Assembly (NCBI GenBank): GCA_027449865.1
Contig: DAIDKV010000251.1
Coordinates: 1-63,728, forward strand
Reading direction: 5' to 3'
DNA length: 63,728 nt
DNA from: Planctomycetales bacterium
GTDB lineage: Bacteria > Planctomycetota > Planctomycetia > Isosphaerales > Isosphaeraceae
Position 1 is the first letter of the stretch. The number at the start of each line of letters is the position of its first letter. Position numbers and translations under genes: made by a program. The notes beneath the pieces were generated by a model, which saw only the letters and a program-made list of their open reading frames with translations, ran no database searches and was not told the DNA's origin. Below, piece after piece: positions 54,458 through 62,755 of this stretch.

Positions 54458-56050
54458 TCAGGAGCGTGGGACGTTTCGGATCGATCGGCTCGGTGCCGGC
54501 TTCGGCGGCTCGGCCGGCTTCGCTAGGTCTGGACCGCGGTCCTTCTGGAGAAAGGCCAGGAGCTGGGCCTCAAGGGTTTCATAGCTGATACCCAGACGCT
54601 CCGGGAGCTTCCGCCCGGTCCGGGCTCGAAGCCGGCCGCGGTAGGCGTCGCGGACGTAATCCAGGAACCCTTCTCGGTACGCCCGATCGCGCCCCTGCAT
54701 CAGAAAAACCGTCAGAGCCATCGCCTCCTGATAGCGGAGGTAGATGTCCGGGTCTCGATGCGCGAAGCCCGACTCGTCATGGTGGACAAAGATCTCGAGC
54801 GGGATCATCCGTCCGTGGTCGACCAGCGATCGGATCGCTTCTTCCATTCGACGTCCGACGCGACCGCCGACCAGGATCGAGCCGTCGGGCTGAGGCTCCG
54901 TGGTCTCGAAGTAGGTGCCGAGTCCCTCGAACACCCAGTAATTCCCCGCATTCTGGGTATAACGATTGGGACCGGCGGACTCGAACAGGAGCTGATGCGA
55001 AACCTCGTGGTAGAGATTCGCGGTGATCGGAAGCTGACCGCCTGGGTCGCGGAAAAAATATGCGGGACTTCGCCCGTTGCTCGACTTCGGTGGGTCGTAG
55101 AAGCCCAGGCTCAGGTCGAGCATTTCTCGGTCGTACTTCGCCGAGAGGCGATCGAGGTAAACGTCACGCGACGAGAAGTAGTAGACCGTATGCCGCTTCC
55201 CCGCCGTCTCGCCGACGGCCTTCGGGTCGCGGAACCGCCGCGCCAGCGGCGAGAGGTCTCCCTGAACGTCGGCCATGATCGCCATGAAAAGGTCATGGAA
55301 GGCTTCCAGCCGCCGCCCAAAGCTGATGACCTCGGCGAGGGGAACGTTGCTCAGGATCAGGAAGTGCTCGGTCGGGATCTGCCAGGGCGGATCCCATCCC
55401 TCCCGGAGCTGGTCGGCCTCCTTGACCGGGAGCCAGCGGACCTGGCCCCGGACCGGCGGGCTGGGGAGTTCCCCACGTTCCAGATTCGGCTTCCAGTCGG
55501 CTCGGACCCAGCCGAAGACCGGGTGGTCGATGTAACCCACCCGGAATTGCTCGATGTCGAACGGACGAGCCCATCCGCCCTGGTAAGGAACGTATCCGAG
55601 CAGGCGGCGGGCTTCAGGCTGGTCGGGCTGGCGGTCGAGGACGGCCCGAAGACAGGAGTCGGACAGAGCGTATCGAGGCGGATCGGCCTTCGCCGCGCGC
55701 CGGGCCAGGTCCAGGAACGCCGAGGCCGACCGGGCTCGAATCGCGTCGATCCGCTGATCCACCGGAGTCGGCGACGCGGCGGGACGCGCTGGGACGACCC
55801 CCGGCATCGCGACAAAACGTGTCGGGCCGTCGGGATCCTCAGGGACCGGAATTCGGGCCCGGGCCGTTCGGGCACCTTCGGCATTGCCGGAGCGAGCCAG
55901 CTCGTTGGCCAGTCGTTCGAGCCCCTCCGACTCCGCTCGTCGGATCGCCCGGTCGGCCTCGTGGAGCTCACGCCTGGCCTCCTCGGCGGCAAAGGGCCGG
56001 GGGACCTGGAGAGGGACCATCACCAGTATCGCCAGGCATCCCAGGACCAT
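54458..56050 (-). CDS. DUF1570 zinc metallopeptidase-like protein
   Basis: 530-aa exported protein. A signal peptide (MVLGCLAILVMVPLQVPRPFAAEE) is followed by a helical region and a C-terminal DUF1570 domain with YHEVSHQLLFE near residue 350. The HEXXH zinc motif and the later VFEGLGTYFE, whose Glu could be the third ligand, fit a gluzincin-type peptidase. The start was set at ATG 56050, with GGGAG upstream; an adjacent GTG at 56053 is equally possible. It lies convergent to the Rpn-type gene, whose stop is 8 bp away. The substrate is unknown. Confidence 0.85.
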   Translation of the reverse strand: MVLGCLAILVMVPLQVPRPFAAEEARRELHEADRAIRRAESEGLERLANELARSGNAEGARTARARIPVPEDPDGPTRFVAMPGVVPARPAASPTPVDQRIDAIRARSASAFLDLARRAAKADPPRYALSDSCLRAVLDRQPDQPEARRLLGYVPYQGGWARPFDIEQFRVGYIDHPVFGWVRADWKPNLERGELPSPPVRGQVRWLPVKEADQLREGWDPPWQIPTEHFLILSNVPLAEVISFGRRLEAFHDLFMAIMADVQGDLSPLARRFRDPKAVGETAGKRHTVYYFSSRDVYLDRLSAKYDREMLDLSLGFYDPPKSSNGRSPAYFFRDPGGQLPITANLYHEVSHQLLFESAGPNRYTQNAGNYWVFEGLGTYFETTEPQPDGSILVGGRVGRRMEEAIRSLVDHGRMIPLEIFVHHDESGFAHRDPDIYLRYQEAMALTVFLMQGRDRAYREGFLDYVRDAYRGRLRARTGRKLPERLGISYETLEAQLLAFLQKDRGPDLAKPAEPPKPAPSRSIRNVPRS

Positions 56051-56275
56051 CACTCGCTCCCTTGCCTACGTTATCGAATCCCGAAACACGCCGCCCTGCC
56101 CCTCTCGCTTCGCGAACCCGATCGGAGGGGCCCGCCAGACGGTTCTCCGGCGCGTCCCCGGGTTGGAATGGGCTGGACGCCTCCACCGCTTCCTCGCACA
56201 ATGCCGCCCGTCTTTTTCGGCATGGCGACCGGTTGAGTCCTTTCGCTCCGGGGCATCAAGCAAGGGAGGCGTCTC

Positions 56276-56815
56276 GTGAAGCGTTCCAGGATGGGAACTC
56301 TGCTGTCAATAGGTCTCGGGATCGTGCTGGGCTGGCTGGCATCCGAATCCCGACCAAAGCCGATGCAGGCCGCCTCCGTCGACCGATCGAGCAACTGTAT
56401 TGTCGCGACGGGCCCAGTCCTGGTCGAGTACGATGAGGGAACCCGGTCATCGATCCCGCTTGAGGCCCTCTACTTCCTCGACTACAGGGGAGCCCGTCTG
56501 CTCGCCACCGTCCCCTCTTACAAGGGGCGAGGAACCAAAACGCAGATCCTCGACCGGTTCGCCGAGCGTGACCTCGCCGCCGACTTCGGGCTCGAGGGCG
56601 ATGCCCGGCCGCGCTTCCTGATGACGACGGGATCGCTGGGACGTTACAACGCGGGCTGGGCGCCGCTGTATGTGTTCGAGACGACGACCGGGCAGGTGGC
56701 CGTCTACCGGATGAAGGTCGGTGACTACGGCAAATCGAACGCGGCCCAGTTTGAACTCGTGGAAAGGCGACGATACGGCGACGATCCGGAGGTCGAGCCG
56801 CAGGCCCAGCCCTGA
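56276..56815 (+). CDS. membrane-anchored hypothetical protein
   Basis: 179-aa protein of no known family. An N-terminal membrane anchor (MGTLLSIGLGIVLGWLAS) is followed by a polar, beta-rich domain with GPVLVEYDEGTRSSIPLEALYFLDY and APLYVFETTTGQVAVYRMKVG. The GTG start at 56276 has GGGAGG at 7 nt. I recognise this only as a plausible conserved planctomycete protein; no catalytic residue is obvious. It is convergent with the CvpA-like gene. Confidence 0.75.
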   Translation: MKRSRMGTLLSIGLGIVLGWLASESRPKPMQAASVDRSSNCIVATGPVLVEYDEGTRSSIPLEALYFLDYRGARLLATVPSYKGRGTKTQILDRFAERDLAADFGLEGDARPRFLMTTGSLGRYNAGWAPLYVFETTTGQVAVYRMKVGDYGKSNAAQFELVERRRYGDDPEVEPQAQP

Positions 56816-56824
56816 CACAGAGTT

Positions 56825-56923
56825 TGTGAAGGAATCGGATGGAAGATTCCAGGTTCCATCAATGGAATGTCTCGCTGCCCTGAGACTTATATCCATCTGG
56901 AATCTGGAATCGATTCTTTCACA
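56825..56923. terminator. long imperfect inverted repeat between convergent genes
   Basis: TGTGAAGGAATCG (56825-56837) matches CGATTCTTTCACA (56911-56923) in reverse complement at 12/13. The arms continue with GATTCCAG-type segments, and an inner GTCTC-N8-GAGAC stem sits near 56870-56887. The region is much richer in AT than its neighbours. Lying between two convergent genes, it could work as a bidirectional terminator, or be a small mobile repeat. Confidence 0.6.
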
Positions 56924-56964
56924 GTCGCTGAGGCCGGGCCCGAATGGCTCTCCTCTCGATTCGA

Positions 56965-57666
56965 TCAGCCGCCAGGCGCTCCAGGTGCACTGGGCACTCC
57001 GCCCGTCGTGGCCGCTCCCGCACCAGCGCCGGCCGATTCCTCGGGCGGAACCTTCTCGTCGCCGTAGGGACGAGCGTTCTGGTGGTCGATCAGCCACTTG
57101 CCGTCCGGGTCAAAGAGATGGATCGGAAGACCCTGACCGTAGTTCAGCAGGGGATCGGGTCGTCCGGAGCCGTACTGAGCGAACGGGCCGCCGGTCGCGT
57201 GCTGGAAGAACCCGAGCCAGTTGTGATCGAAGCCCCAGTGGAAGGGCGGGCTCGAGTTGTACTCGTACGCCTTGAACAGCTTCTTGTGGACCGGGGCACA
57301 CTCGAATCCCAGGAGCAGCATGGAGATCGCGACCGCCGCACCGGCCACCGCGAAGATCCAACGGCCCGCGTGGTAGACCGGTGTCGGGAACCGAACCATC
57401 GCCGGCGCCAGACTCTCGGTGGTCAGCCGTAAAATCACCAGCGAGACGCAGAACAAACCGAGCAGGCAGAGGGTATCGGAGAAACCCCAGTTGATCCCGG
57501 TCTTGTCGAGCAGGGCCGCCAGCGGTTCGTAGAAATTGAACGCGATCATTCCGGCGAAGACCGCGTTGAAGAACATCAGTGCCGCGCCCCAGAGACCCTC
57601 GCTCGCCAGGGCGTAGGCCAGCCCCAGCACGAGTACGATCAGGAGCATATCGAACGCGATCACCAT
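56965..57666 (-). CDS. CvpA-like membrane protein
   Basis: 233-aa protein with four to five helices: VIAFDMLLIVLVLGLAYALAS, GAALMFFNAVFAGMIAFNFY, TLCLLGLFCVSLVILRLTTE, GRWIFAVAGAAVAISMLLLGF. The pattern and the FNAVFAGMIAFNFYEPL segment resemble CvpA (colicin V production) proteins. A soluble C-terminal tail of about 100 residues ends in Gly/Ala/Pro repeats. The ATG at 57666 has AGGGA at 10 nt; the frame upstream to 57777 is polar and lacks a site. It lies 138 bp downstream of the GspE-like gene on the same strand and may be in the same transcript. Confidence 0.8.
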   Translation of the reverse strand: MVIAFDMLLIVLVLGLAYALASEGLWGAALMFFNAVFAGMIAFNFYEPLAALLDKTGINWGFSDTLCLLGLFCVSLVILRLTTESLAPAMVRFPTPVYHAGRWIFAVAGAAVAISMLLLGFECAPVHKKLFKAYEYNSSPPFHWGFDHNWLGFFQHATGGPFAQYGSGRPDPLLNYGQGLPIHLFDPDGKWLIDHQNARPYGDEKVPPEESAGAGAGAATTGGVPSAPGAPGG

Positions 57667-57804
57667 CGGTCTTGTCCCTTTCGTCCCCTTGTCGGTTGCT
57701 CGGCCGGCCCCCGATCGATCACGCCCACCCCAACTCTCCGCTCCAGACATCGAGATCCGAGAACGAATCACGGACACCGAACCGGGAGCGGAAGCGCTTT
57801 AGCT

Positions 57805-59556
57805 TTACTTCACGACTCGAAGCAGCTCCTCGATCGACGTTCGCCCCTGGATCACCTGGCGGAGACCGTCTTCCTGGAGGTAAATCATCCCGTTCTTGCG
57901 TGCCTCGGCCTTGAGCTTGTTGATCGAGGGATTCTCTCGGATCAGCTCCTTCATCGGCTCGGTCAGGACGAGTAGCTCGTAGATGCCGGTTCGACCGAAG
58001 TAGCCGGTGCCTCCGCACTGCGGGCAAACCTGCTCGGGGTTCTCGGGACGTCGGTAGAAAACGTCGACCTTGTCGGCGGGGATGTTCGCCTTTTTCAGGA
58101 ACTCGGGCTTGGGCTTGTACGGCTCCTTGCAGGCCTCGCAAAGATTGCGAACCAGCCGCTGGGCCATGACTCCCGACAGCGCCGAGGCGATCATGTGCGG
58201 CTCGACACCCAGGTCCAGAAGCCGGAACAGCGCCGTGATCGCGTCGTTGGAGTGAACGGTGGAGAACACCATGTGGCCGGTGTTGGCCGCCTGGCAGGCG
58301 ATCGAGGCGGTCTCCTGGTCGCGGATCTCGCCGATCATGATGACGTCGGGATCCTGTCGAAGGATCGAGCGGAGCATCGCGGCGAAGGTCTGACCGGCCT
58401 TGGTGTTGACCTCCATCTGAGTGACATTGTCGAGCTGATACTCGATCGGATCTTCAACGGTGATGATGTTCCGCTGGTATCGGTCGATTTCGCGAAGCGA
58501 GGCGTAGAGGGTGGTGGACTTGCCGGCGCCGGTCGGGCCGCAGCAGAGGAACATCCCATGCGGCTGGGTCACCATCGCCCGAACCTGCTCGACCAGCTTG
58601 GGCCGCATTCCCAGCTCATCGAGCTTGGTGATCCCCGAACTGTTGTCGAGAATTCGCATGACCAGCTTCTCGCCGGCCTTCGAGCCCGAGGTGGCCACGC
58701 GGAAGTCGAGGTCGCGCCCCTGGAGCTTCGCCCCGAAGGAGCCGTCCTGCGGTTTGCGCTTCTCGGAGATGTCCATCGCCGAGAGAACCTTGAAAACGTT
58801 CACCACGGCATCGCCAGTGGCGCGGTCGAACGGCTCGGCGGCGTGGAGGATGCCGTCGATCCGGTAACGGACCGAAAGCTGCTCGGCCGTCGGCTCGAGG
58901 TGGATGTCGGTGGCCCGACGGAGAACCGCGTCATACACCAGTTCCTTGGCCGCCATGTACGATCGCGATTCCTCGGCCTGACTGACACGGGACGGGTCCT
59001 CCTTGCCGCCGCCGGTGGACGACTTGCCGATGAACTGGATCGGCGGCCCGGAGCGGTCGGAGGTACCGACGTCCTTGTTAAACAGAGGCCGCATCCCCAG
59101 CTTGGCCAGGATGTCGTTGGAGACCTCGCCCAGATGGTAGGGCGTGAGAACCTTCTGATCGTCGGGAACGGTCTGGTTCCGGGCGTAGATGTAGGTCAGG
59201 AGCGGGATGAAGTAGGCCAGCAGCAGTAGAATCAGCCCCATCACATACATGGGGAGGGCCAGGACCAGCAACAGGCCGAGCACACCCGAGAAGAAAACCA
59301 CGCTGTGCCAGATACCGAACTTGAGGTTGTTGAGTTCCTGGGTATCGTGCTCGACCCAGTCGGTGGTCCAGACCCAGAGCAAGTAGATCAGGACGACCGG
59401 GACGAACTTGAGCAGGTTCAGGTACATCCCGGGACCGCGGGGTACGTTGGGCGACTGCGCCAGGATGACGGAGAGGACGTCGGCGGCCTCCGATGCGGAG
59501 GCCAGCCCGATCGTGGCGAGGAGGAAGGTGCCGAGCACCAGGGACGGGCGAATCAT
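57805..59556 (-). CDS. GspE/PilB-like secretion ATPase with N-terminal membrane domain
   Basis: 583-aa type II/IV secretion ATPase. The catalytic part is complete: N2 domain with DIHLEPTAEQLSVRYRIDGILH, Walker A GPTGAGKST near 340, the Asp box NIITVEDPIEYQL, Walker B DVIMIGEIRD, the His box, and a tetracysteine zinc site CEAC...CPQC near 472-515. The usual cytoplasmic N1 domain is missing. Instead the first 125 residues hold a signal-like segment and three transmembrane helices (about 48-66, 85-106, 108-125), so the ATPase would be tethered to the membrane. The ATG has GGAG at about 10 nt. The pilT homologue lies upstream on the same strand. Confidence 0.9.
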   Translation of the reverse strand: MIRPSLVLGTFLLATIGLASASEAADVLSVILAQSPNVPRGPGMYLNLLKFVPVVLIYLLWVWTTDWVEHDTQELNNLKFGIWHSVVFFSGVLGLLLVLALPMYVMGLILLLLAYFIPLLTYIYARNQTVPDDQKVLTPYHLGEVSNDILAKLGMRPLFNKDVGTSDRSGPPIQFIGKSSTGGGKEDPSRVSQAEESRSYMAAKELVYDAVLRRATDIHLEPTAEQLSVRYRIDGILHAAEPFDRATGDAVVNVFKVLSAMDISEKRKPQDGSFGAKLQGRDLDFRVATSGSKAGEKLVMRILDNSSGITKLDELGMRPKLVEQVRAMVTQPHGMFLCCGPTGAGKSTTLYASLREIDRYQRNIITVEDPIEYQLDNVTQMEVNTKAGQTFAAMLRSILRQDPDVIMIGEIRDQETASIACQAANTGHMVFSTVHSNDAITALFRLLDLGVEPHMIASALSGVMAQRLVRNLCEACKEPYKPKPEFLKKANIPADKVDVFYRRPENPEQVCPQCGGTGYFGRTGIYELLVLTEPMKELIRENPSINKLKAEARKNGMIYLQEDGLRQVIQGRTSIEELLRVVK

Positions 59557-59820
59557 TGCTGGGCTTTCTCCGGGACGAGGCCGGCGCGATCCAACGGACC
59601 GGGAACGGCGATCGGTCGTCGAGGGCCGCGGTCGGGCGGTTCGAGGCCGGGGTCGTCACCCTCGCCCGATTTGGGCCAGGGCCCCGCGTCCACTCTTCGC
59701 GAGGGCCCGGGACCCGTTACGCCGGGGCCGCCGCACGACCTTGACATCGACGCCCCGCCGCTCTCGCCGGGGCGCCCGAAACGCCGATGACTTCGAGATT
59801 GTGTGATCCTAATGCCTTTC

Positions 59821-59845
59821 GGCCCCGATGGGAAGCCTCGGGGCC
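59821..59845 (-). terminator. hairpin in the pilT-gspE gap
   Basis: GGCCCCGA (59821-59828) pairs with TCGGGGCC (59838-59845) around a 9-nt loop, 29 bp past the pilT stop on the minus strand. No T-run. The rest of the 317-bp gap (59557-59873) shows nothing recognisable. Confidence 0.5.
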
Positions 59846-59873
59846 GCCAACCTTCCACACGGCGACCGGACGA

Positions 59874-61031
59874 TCAGAGGATGCCCTGCTCGGGGAGCTG
59901 AATCCCCTTGAGCACCATCCGCAATGTTTCCGGATTCGGGGCGACCTCGAACGCTGTCGCCCGCTCGATCGTCTCGTTCACCACAAGCTGCCGCAGACTC
60001 TCGGTGAAGTCCACCATTCCTTCTTCTTTCCCCATCCGGATCGCCTGTGCCAGCTTGATGTCTTCCTCGGTGAGAATCAGTTTGCGGACCGTCGGGTTCA
60101 TCCGCATGATCTCGACGAGAGGAACCCGCGACTGCCCCCGGGTGGCCTCCCATTCCTTGGTCGTCTTCAAAAGTTTCTGGGCAATGATCGCCTTCAGGTT
60201 GAACGCCAGGTTTTGCCGCATCGCCGAATGCATCTCCTCCGGGAAGAGGTCGAGAATCCGGCTGATCGTCGAGGGGGCGCTGGAGGCGTGGATCGTTCCG
60301 AACACCAGGTGGCCGGTCTCGGCGGCGTGCAACGCCGCGCTGAAGGTTTCCTGGTCACGCATCTCGCCCACCAGGATGATGTCGGGATCCTGCCGGACGG
60401 CGTGCTTCAACGCGGTGTTCCAGTCGATGACGTCGATGCCGACCTCACGCTGGTTGATGATGCACTTGTCGTCCTTGAAGGTAAACTCGATCGGATCCTC
60501 GATCGTGACGACGTGGCATCGCTCGGTCTTGTTGACGTAATTGAGCATCGAGGCGATGGTCGTCGACTTGCCCGAACCGGTGACACCGGCAAGAATGATG
60601 ATCCCCTGGTCGGTCGTGACGATATCGGCGAGCACCGGCGGCAGGCCCAGTCCCTCGAAGTCGGGGATCGAGGTATTCACTCGCCGGGCGACGAGGCTCA
60701 GCCGCCCGCGTTGCTTGAAGAGATTGACGCGGAACCGGGTCTCGTCGCCGTTGGGGTCGGTGATGATGTGCGCGAAGTCCGCCCCGCCGGTGGTCTCGAG
60801 GATTTCCTTCTGACGAGGGGTCAGGAGCGGGAACATCAGCCGTTCCATGTCGGCGCTGGTGAGCACCGGCAATTGCATCGTCCGGAGCACGCCAGCCAGC
60901 CGCATGGCGGGGGCGAGCCCGACCTTCAAATGCAGGTCGGAGCCCTTGTACTTCATGACCATCCGGAAAAGCTTGTTGGCTTCCGGCTCGTTGGGCATTG
61001 CTTCAACGGAGGTCTCGACGGCCGTCGCCAT
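59874..61031 (-). CDS. pilT: PilT-like retraction ATPase
   Basis: 385-aa twitching-motility-type ATPase. It has the PilT N-terminal domain (GSDLHLKVGLAPAMRLAG), Walker A GVTGSGKST, the Asp box VVTIEDPIEFTF, Walker B DIILVGEMRD and the His box HLVFGTIHASSA. A C-terminal KLAQAIRMGKEEGM stretch corresponds to the AIRNLIRE region of PilT in altered form. It would power depolymerisation of type IV pili. The ATG has CAGGAG at 9 nt. Next to a GspE/PilB-like ATPase it forms the motor pair of a pilus or secretion system whose other genes are outside the window. Confidence 0.9.
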   Translation of the reverse strand: MATAVETSVEAMPNEPEANKLFRMVMKYKGSDLHLKVGLAPAMRLAGVLRTMQLPVLTSADMERLMFPLLTPRQKEILETTGGADFAHIITDPNGDETRFRVNLFKQRGRLSLVARRVNTSIPDFEGLGLPPVLADIVTTDQGIIILAGVTGSGKSTTIASMLNYVNKTERCHVVTIEDPIEFTFKDDKCIINQREVGIDVIDWNTALKHAVRQDPDIILVGEMRDQETFSAALHAAETGHLVFGTIHASSAPSTISRILDLFPEEMHSAMRQNLAFNLKAIIAQKLLKTTKEWEATRGQSRVPLVEIMRMNPTVRKLILTEEDIKLAQAIRMGKEEGMVDFTESLRQLVVNETIERATAFEVAPNPETLRMVLKGIQLPEQGIL

Positions 61032-61140
61032 GGGCTGGACTCCTGCGGGTCAGGTACCACGGATTCGATTCGATTCAGACTGGAGGACGGAGCGGAAAGG
61101 GACCAAAAATCTCCTGGGAAACCTGCCGGGATCCGTCGGC

Positions 61141-61971
61141 TCACGACAACCCCGGCGCGGCGGTCTCGGCCCCGCGCCGGGGCCAGGCCGAGACCTGGCG
61201 GACCGGGAGGCCCCGGCCTTCGAGGAACTCCTTCGTCTCGGCAATCGTGAACTCGCCGTAATGGAAGATACTGGCCGCCAGCGCGGCCGAGGCCCCCGCG
61301 CCGGCCGGGGGATCCGTCAGGACCGCGGCCAGATGCTCGGGATGCCCCGCTCCGCCAGAGGCGACCACCGGAATCCCAACAGCCTCCACCACTGCCCGGG
61401 TCATCTCAATGTCATAGCCGGCCTTTGTACCGTCGGCGTCCATGCTGGTCAGGACAATCTCGCCGGCGCCCAGCCGCTCAACCTCGCGAGCCCAGGCCAC
61501 CGCCTCGAGCCCCGTCGCGACCCGGCCGCCGTTAATGTGGACCTCCCAGACCTCCCGACCCTCCCGGAACACCCGCTTTGGATCGATGTTGACCACGATA
61601 CACTGGCTGCCGAACCGACGCGAGGCCCGACGGACCAGTTCCGGATCCCGGACAGCCGCCGAGTTGATCGACACCTTGTCCGCACCAGCGTTCAGCAGCG
61701 TTCGTACGTCGTCGACCCCGCGAATCCCCCCGCCCACCGTGAGCGGCATGAAGCAAACCTCCGCCGTCCGCCGGACCACGTCCAGCAGAATGCCCCGGTC
61801 CTCATGGCTCGCGGTGATGTCCAGAAAGACCAGCTCGTCGGCTCCCTCGGCATCGTACCGGGCCGCCACGTCGACCGGGTCGCCCGCGTCCCGAAGGTTG
61901 ACGAAGTTCGTCCCCTTCACCACTCGCCCACGATTGACGTCCAGGCAGGGGATGATCCGCTTGGCCAGCAT
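61141..61971 (-). CDS. hisF: imidazole glycerol phosphate synthase, HisF subunit
   Basis: 276-aa (beta-alpha)8 barrel of histidine biosynthesis, which cyclises PRFAR to IGP and AICAR with ammonia from HisH. Catalytic residues are visible: Asp in [14 protein letters not shown] and Asp in [14 protein letters not shown]. Phosphate sites are [11 protein letters not shown] and [12 protein letters not shown]. The usual length is about 253 aa; the extra 20 residues are a C-terminal tail. The ribosome binding site is weak. No other his gene is adjacent; it lies upstream of pilT, separated by 109 bp. Confidence 0.96.
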   Translation of the reverse strand: MLAKRIIPCLDVNRGRVVKGTNFVNLRDAGDPVDVAARYDAEGADELVFLDITASHEDRGILLDVVRRTAEVCFMPLTVGGGIRGVDDVRTLLNAGADKVSINSAAVRDPELVRRASRRFGSQCIVVNIDPKRVFREGREVWEVHINGGRVATGLEAVAWAREVERLGAGEIVLTSMDADGTKAGYDIEMTRAVVEAVGIPVVASGGAGHPEHLAAVLTDPPAGAGASAALAASIFHYGEFTIAETKEFLEGRGLPVRQVSAWPRRGAETAAPGLS

Positions 61972-62028
61972 CTTGCAGACTCGCCCCGAAATGGGAATGG
62001 GCCACGCGGTTCGGTCGTCGCCCGTTCG

Positions 62029-62045
62029 TTCATTTTATCTGACCC
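62029..62045 (-). repeat. GGTCRGATAAAATGAA motif, copy 2
   Basis: The minus strand reads GGTCAGATAAAATGAACG, about 58 nt upstream of hisF, near-identical to the copy at 32667-32685. Both lie upstream of minus-strand genes, and the TAAAAT core could serve as a -10. Confidence 0.4.
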
Positions 62046-62112
62046 AGCGCCGCGATCCTAGAGACTGCTCCGTCCCGCACATGCTCCCGCCCGAACTTTC
62101 GTCCCAAGACGG

Positions 62113-62141
62113 TTGATCGGCGCCTTCGGTCGGTATACAGT
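62113..62141 (+). promoter_or_regulatory. candidate promoter of the aroF leader
   Basis: TTGATC (62113-62118) and TACAGT (62136-62141) with a 17-nt spacer could drive the DAHP synthase transcript, giving an unusually long leader of about 600 nt. Nothing stronger lies nearby. Confidence 0.35.
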
Positions 62142-62281
62142 AATTTTGTCGGTCGAGATCCAACACACAATTCGGCCGACTTTCGTCTCGCGATACCGTG
62201 TCGCGAGGGACTAGAGCCCGCCCCCACTCGAGGCTGGTCTCCGGTGGGGCCGGGGAGGCTAGAACGAAAGGAGGTGATCGC

Positions 62282-62314
62282 GTGTGTAGTGATAACCAGG
62301 GGCGGCTCGCCTAA
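62282..62314 (+). CDS. 10-codon leader ORF with near-perfect SD
   Basis: GTG at 62282 opens the peptide MCSDNQGRLA and stops at TAA 62312-62314. It is preceded at 7 nt by GAAAGGAGGTGATC (62266-62279), which complements 14 nt of the conserved 16S rRNA 3' end. A hairpin CCGACGGG (62321-62328) and CCCGTCGG (62332-62339) with a 3-nt loop follows 6 nt after the stop. This looks like an upstream leader in the long 5' region of the DAHP synthase gene. Whether the peptide itself matters or only ribosome binding does is unknown. Confidence 0.4.
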   Translation: MCSDNQGRLA

Positions 62315-62481
62315 CGGCAGCCGACGGGTTGCCCGTCGGGCAGCCGCACTTTCGACCATAACTCAACGGTCAGGATCGACCGGGTCCGGGGCACCACCTC
62401 GGGCCCGGCCGGTTCCCAGATCGTCGAGATTTCTTGACCTTGTCCCGGCCCACGCGGGGACTTTTCGGGAGACTTACCGAG

Positions 62482-62598
62482 GTGGCTCGGTTCCAGTCGG
62501 CGACTTACGGCACCTTCTTCGACCGCGGTTGGTGGCGGTCGTGGGCGTTTACCACGTTCACGACAGGACCCCGGGCCGAATTCGGTGTGTCGACCTGA
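62482..62598 (+). CDS. aromatic-rich leader peptide (attenuator)
   Basis: 38-codon ORF from GTG 62482 to TGA 62596-62598, with GGGAG at 10 nt upstream. Residues start MARFQSATYGTFFDRGWW and continue RSWAFTTFTTG. Ten of 38 residues are Phe, Tyr or Trp, including FF and WW (Trp codons at 62530-62535 and 62542-62544). It lies in a different frame from the 171-codon open frame across this region and ends 33 bp before the terminator hairpin. The composition, size and placement are those of attenuation leader peptides in front of aromatic amino acid genes. Ribosome stalling here would occur when charged tRNA-Trp (or tRNA-Phe/Tyr) is scarce. Confidence 0.75.
   Translation: MARFQSATYGTFFDRGWWRSWAFTTFTTGPRAEFGVST
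62538..62577 (+). promoter_or_regulatory. pause hairpin and antiterminator arm
   Basis: Segment 1 (62538-62548) pairs with segment 2 (62554-62564) in an 11-bp stem with two G-U pairs and a 5-nt loop, covering the third Trp codon. Segment 2 continues as GACAGGACCCCGGGCC (62562-62577), which can pair at 15 of 16 positions with 62630-62645, the 5' arm of the terminator. A ribosome stalled at the Trp codons would block segment 1 and free segment 2 to form the antiterminator. Confidence 0.75.
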
Positions 62599-62630
62599 CT
62601 CCCGAATCTTCTTATCGAGGCATACAAACG

Positions 62631-62672
62631 GCCCCGGGTCCTGTCCTCTCGACAGGCTCCGGGGCTTTTTTT
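62631..62672 (+). terminator. intrinsic terminator of the aroF attenuator
   Basis: GCCCCGG (62631-62637) pairs with CCGGGGC (62659-62665), and CCTGTC (62640-62645) with GACAGG (62651-62656), separated by a 2x2 internal loop and closed by a 5-nt loop. Seven T residues follow (62666-62672). It is the clearest rho-independent terminator in the window and lies 83 bp before the DAHP synthase start, inside its transcript. Confidence 0.88.
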
Positions 62673-62755
62673 GATCCTGGCGTTTTCGATTTCTCGGACC
62701 CGTTCCAGCGTCCCGAGTGGGGCGCGGATTCCCTGACGATGGAGGGCGGTCGACC

